Origin: Legionella longbeachae
GTDB lineage: Bacteria; Pseudomonadota; Gammaproteobacteria; Legionellales; Legionellaceae
Direction: 5' to 3'
NCBI GenBank assembly: GCA_016191305.1
Contig: JACPOX010000207.1
Span: forward strand, 1 to 15,153
Length of the DNA stretch: 15,153 nt
A program made the position numbers and the translations under genes. The notes beneath the pieces were generated by a model. The model did not search any database and was not told where the DNA came from. It was given only the letters and a program-made list of their open reading frames with translations. Shown here piece by piece: positions 14,446 through 15,153 of the stretch (positions within the stretch are counted from its first letter, which is position 1; every line of letters begins with the position of its first letter).

Positions 14446-14712
14446 ATGAGCAGAACAGTACATTGTTGTAAATTGAAACAAGATGCAGAGGGTTTGTTAA
14501 AACCACCCTTCCCTGGGGCATTAGGCGAACGAATTTTTAATGAAGTGTCAAAGGAAGCATGGAATATGTGGCTATCCCATCAAACCATGCTCATCAACGA
14601 ATACCGCTTAAATTTAATGGAAGCCAAGTCTCGTGAGTTTTTAAAAGAAGAAATGCAAAAATATTTTTTTGGCGAAGGTTCTGAAAAGCCCTCAGGTTAT
14701 ACTTCTATATAA
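14446..14712 (+). CDS. yggX: Fe(II)-trafficking / oxidative damage protection protein YggX
   Basis: Small cytoplasmic protein that protects Fe-S clusters from oxidation and is thought to handle Fe(II). [10 protein letters not shown] holds the conserved Cys at residue 7. Then come [21 protein letters not shown] and [13 protein letters not shown], which follow E. coli YggX closely (PGELGKRIYNEISKEAW, QTMLINE). It ends in a GYTS-type tail as in the E. coli protein. The length (88 aa) is normal. GAGG (14436-14439) sits 6 bases before the ATG. A TGTTATAAA extended -10-like string lies at 14423-14431, but it would start transcription inside the ribosome site, so the true promoter is probably further up and not identified. 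In E. coli yggX neighbours mutY. Here it is flanked by the PilZ gene and tRNA-Phe. Confidence 0.95.
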   Translation: MSRTVHCCKLKQDAEGLLKPPFPGALGERIFNEVSKEAWNMWLSHQTMLINEYRLNLMEAKSREFLKEEMQKYFFGEGSEKPSGYTSI

Positions 14713-14732
14713 ATAAAATTGTAGATTAGATG

Positions 14733-14770
14733 CTGTTGACAATTGGCTAGTCCGAACCAATTGTCAACAG
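14733..14770. repeat. Perfect 14-bp inverted repeat downstream of yggX
   Basis: CTGTTGACAATTGG (14733-14746) and CCAATTGTCAACAG (14757-14770) are exact complements around the 10-base loop CTAGTCCGAA. It begins 20 bases after the yggX stop. No T-run follows on either side. It could protect or end the yggX transcript, or be a protein-binding palindrome. Confidence 0.8.
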
Positions 14771-14824
14771 ACCTATGAGGCAGTTACATCGGTACTAAAG
14801 GCATTTTCTCCTCCGATTTTTCAG

Positions 14825-14842
14825 TAAAAAAGTACTTTTTTA
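14825..14842. repeat. 18-bp perfect palindrome
   Basis: TAAAAAAGTACTTTTTTA is self-complementary over its full length. A folded RNA would have almost no loop, so a DNA-level role (bend or binding site) or chance in AT-rich DNA is as likely as termination. The rest of 14713-15031 (319 bases) shows no gene in any frame, only this palindrome, the repeat at 14733-14770, a weak stem with T-run at 14945-14970 and the tRNA promoter. Confidence 0.55.
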
Positions 14843-14944
14843 TGAGGCATTAGGGATGGGGCTTAATCTAATTAAAAATAAATACTTTGAAAAAGATAAC
14901 CTATTGTTATATTAATTCTCTATCTTTATTTTAAAATTCATTAG

Positions 14945-14970
14945 AAAACGAAAAATAATCGTTTTTTTTT
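14945..14970 (+). terminator. Weak terminator-like stem before the tRNA promoter
   Basis: AAAACG (14945-14950) pairs with CGTTTT (14960-14965) and runs into a nine-T stretch. The stem is only 6 bp with one GC pair more than AT, so it may just be AT-rich sequence. It would insulate the tRNA from upstream transcription. Confidence 0.25.
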
Positions 14971-14989
14971 AAAAAATTGCAATCAATGC

Positions 14990-15018
14990 TTGACTCAAAG
15001 CTCATCTCGGAGTTTAAT
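14990..15018 (+). promoter_or_regulatory. Sigma-70 promoter of tRNA-Phe
   Basis: TTGACT (14990-14995), 17 bases, TTTAAT (15013-15018). It matches the -35 at 5 of 6 positions, and the spacing is optimal. Transcription would start near 15025, a few bases before the mature tRNA. It is the best promoter match in the window. Confidence 0.75.
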
Positions 15019-15031
15019 AGCAACCACTCGG

Positions 15032-15107
15032 GGCCAGATAGCTCAGTCGGTAGAGCAGAGGATTGAAAATCCTCGTGTCGGCGGTTCGATTCCGTCTCTG
15101 GCCACCA
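15032..15107 (+). tRNA. tRNA-Phe (GAA)
   Basis: The full cloverleaf is visible in 76 bases. Acceptor stem GGCCAGA/TCTGGCC; D arm GCTC/GAGC; anticodon stem GAGGA/TCCTC around the loop TTGAAAA with anticodon GAA; T arm GGCGG/CCGTC (one G-T pair) around TTCGATT; discriminator A and an encoded CCA. It reads phenylalanine codons UUU and UUC. It is a single gene with its own promoter, and no second tRNA lies in the 46 bases that remain. Confidence 0.97.
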
Positions 15108-15153
15108 TGTAAATCAAGGACTTACGTGGTGGCACTCCGGGGCGCATTCTAAC

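Noticed and set aside
14774-14849. Direct repeat TATGAGGCA at 14774 and 14841
   Set aside because: Only nine bases with no other shared structure; expected by chance in this composition.

Overview
The window looks like chromosomal DNA of a Legionella species. Three things point there: low GC; a LetS-type GacS/BarA hybrid kinase whose phosphorylated His falls at residue 307 (from memory, the same position as in L. pneumophila LetS); and the order letS - PPi-phosphofructokinase - type IV pilin - bolA - APC permease, which I recall from L. pneumophila. The species cannot be fixed by eye. No similarity search was run.

Layout. 1-311 (-): the N-terminal part of gltX, running off the left edge. 561-4545 (+): letS and a pyrophosphate-dependent phosphofructokinase, spaced as an operon. 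4793-5224 (+): type IV pilin with a strong terminator. 5297-7085 (+): bolA and a 12-TM amino-acid permease. 7249-10358 (-): a tight four-gene operon, transcribed 7Fe ferredoxin > YoaA/DinG-type Fe-S helicase > tsaB > a small YcaR/Trm112-like protein that starts with GTG. 10495-14342: an AT-rich accessory block. It holds a 511-aa coiled-coil protein with a C-terminal membrane hairpin (an effector-like layout, with a PmrA-like box in its promoter), a 217-aa acidic protein, a 133-aa coiled-coil protein, a possible 59-aa minus-strand ORF and a PilZ-domain protein. 14446-14712 (+): yggX. 15032-15107 (+): tRNA-Phe(GAA) with a clear promoter, followed by a GC-richer tail that may begin an integrated element.

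Five copies (one a half copy, one degenerate) of a dispersed palindromic repeat sit only between genes. The two full copies at 374-527 and 7102-7230 show a nested hairpin core and short terminal inverted repeats.

How the genes connect: LetS is the sensor of the LetA/LetS-RsmYZ-CsrA switch that governs the transmissive phase in Legionella. The pilin, BolA and PilZ genes are also linked, by family, to surface behaviour, growth phase and c-di-GMP. Whether they share regulation is inference. The ferredoxin/YoaA/TsaB/YcaR operon is conserved housekeeping (Fe-S chemistry, DNA repair, tRNA t6A synthesis). The accessory block between it and yggX is where the least described genes lie. I see no complete new defence system, CRISPR array, transposase or integrase.
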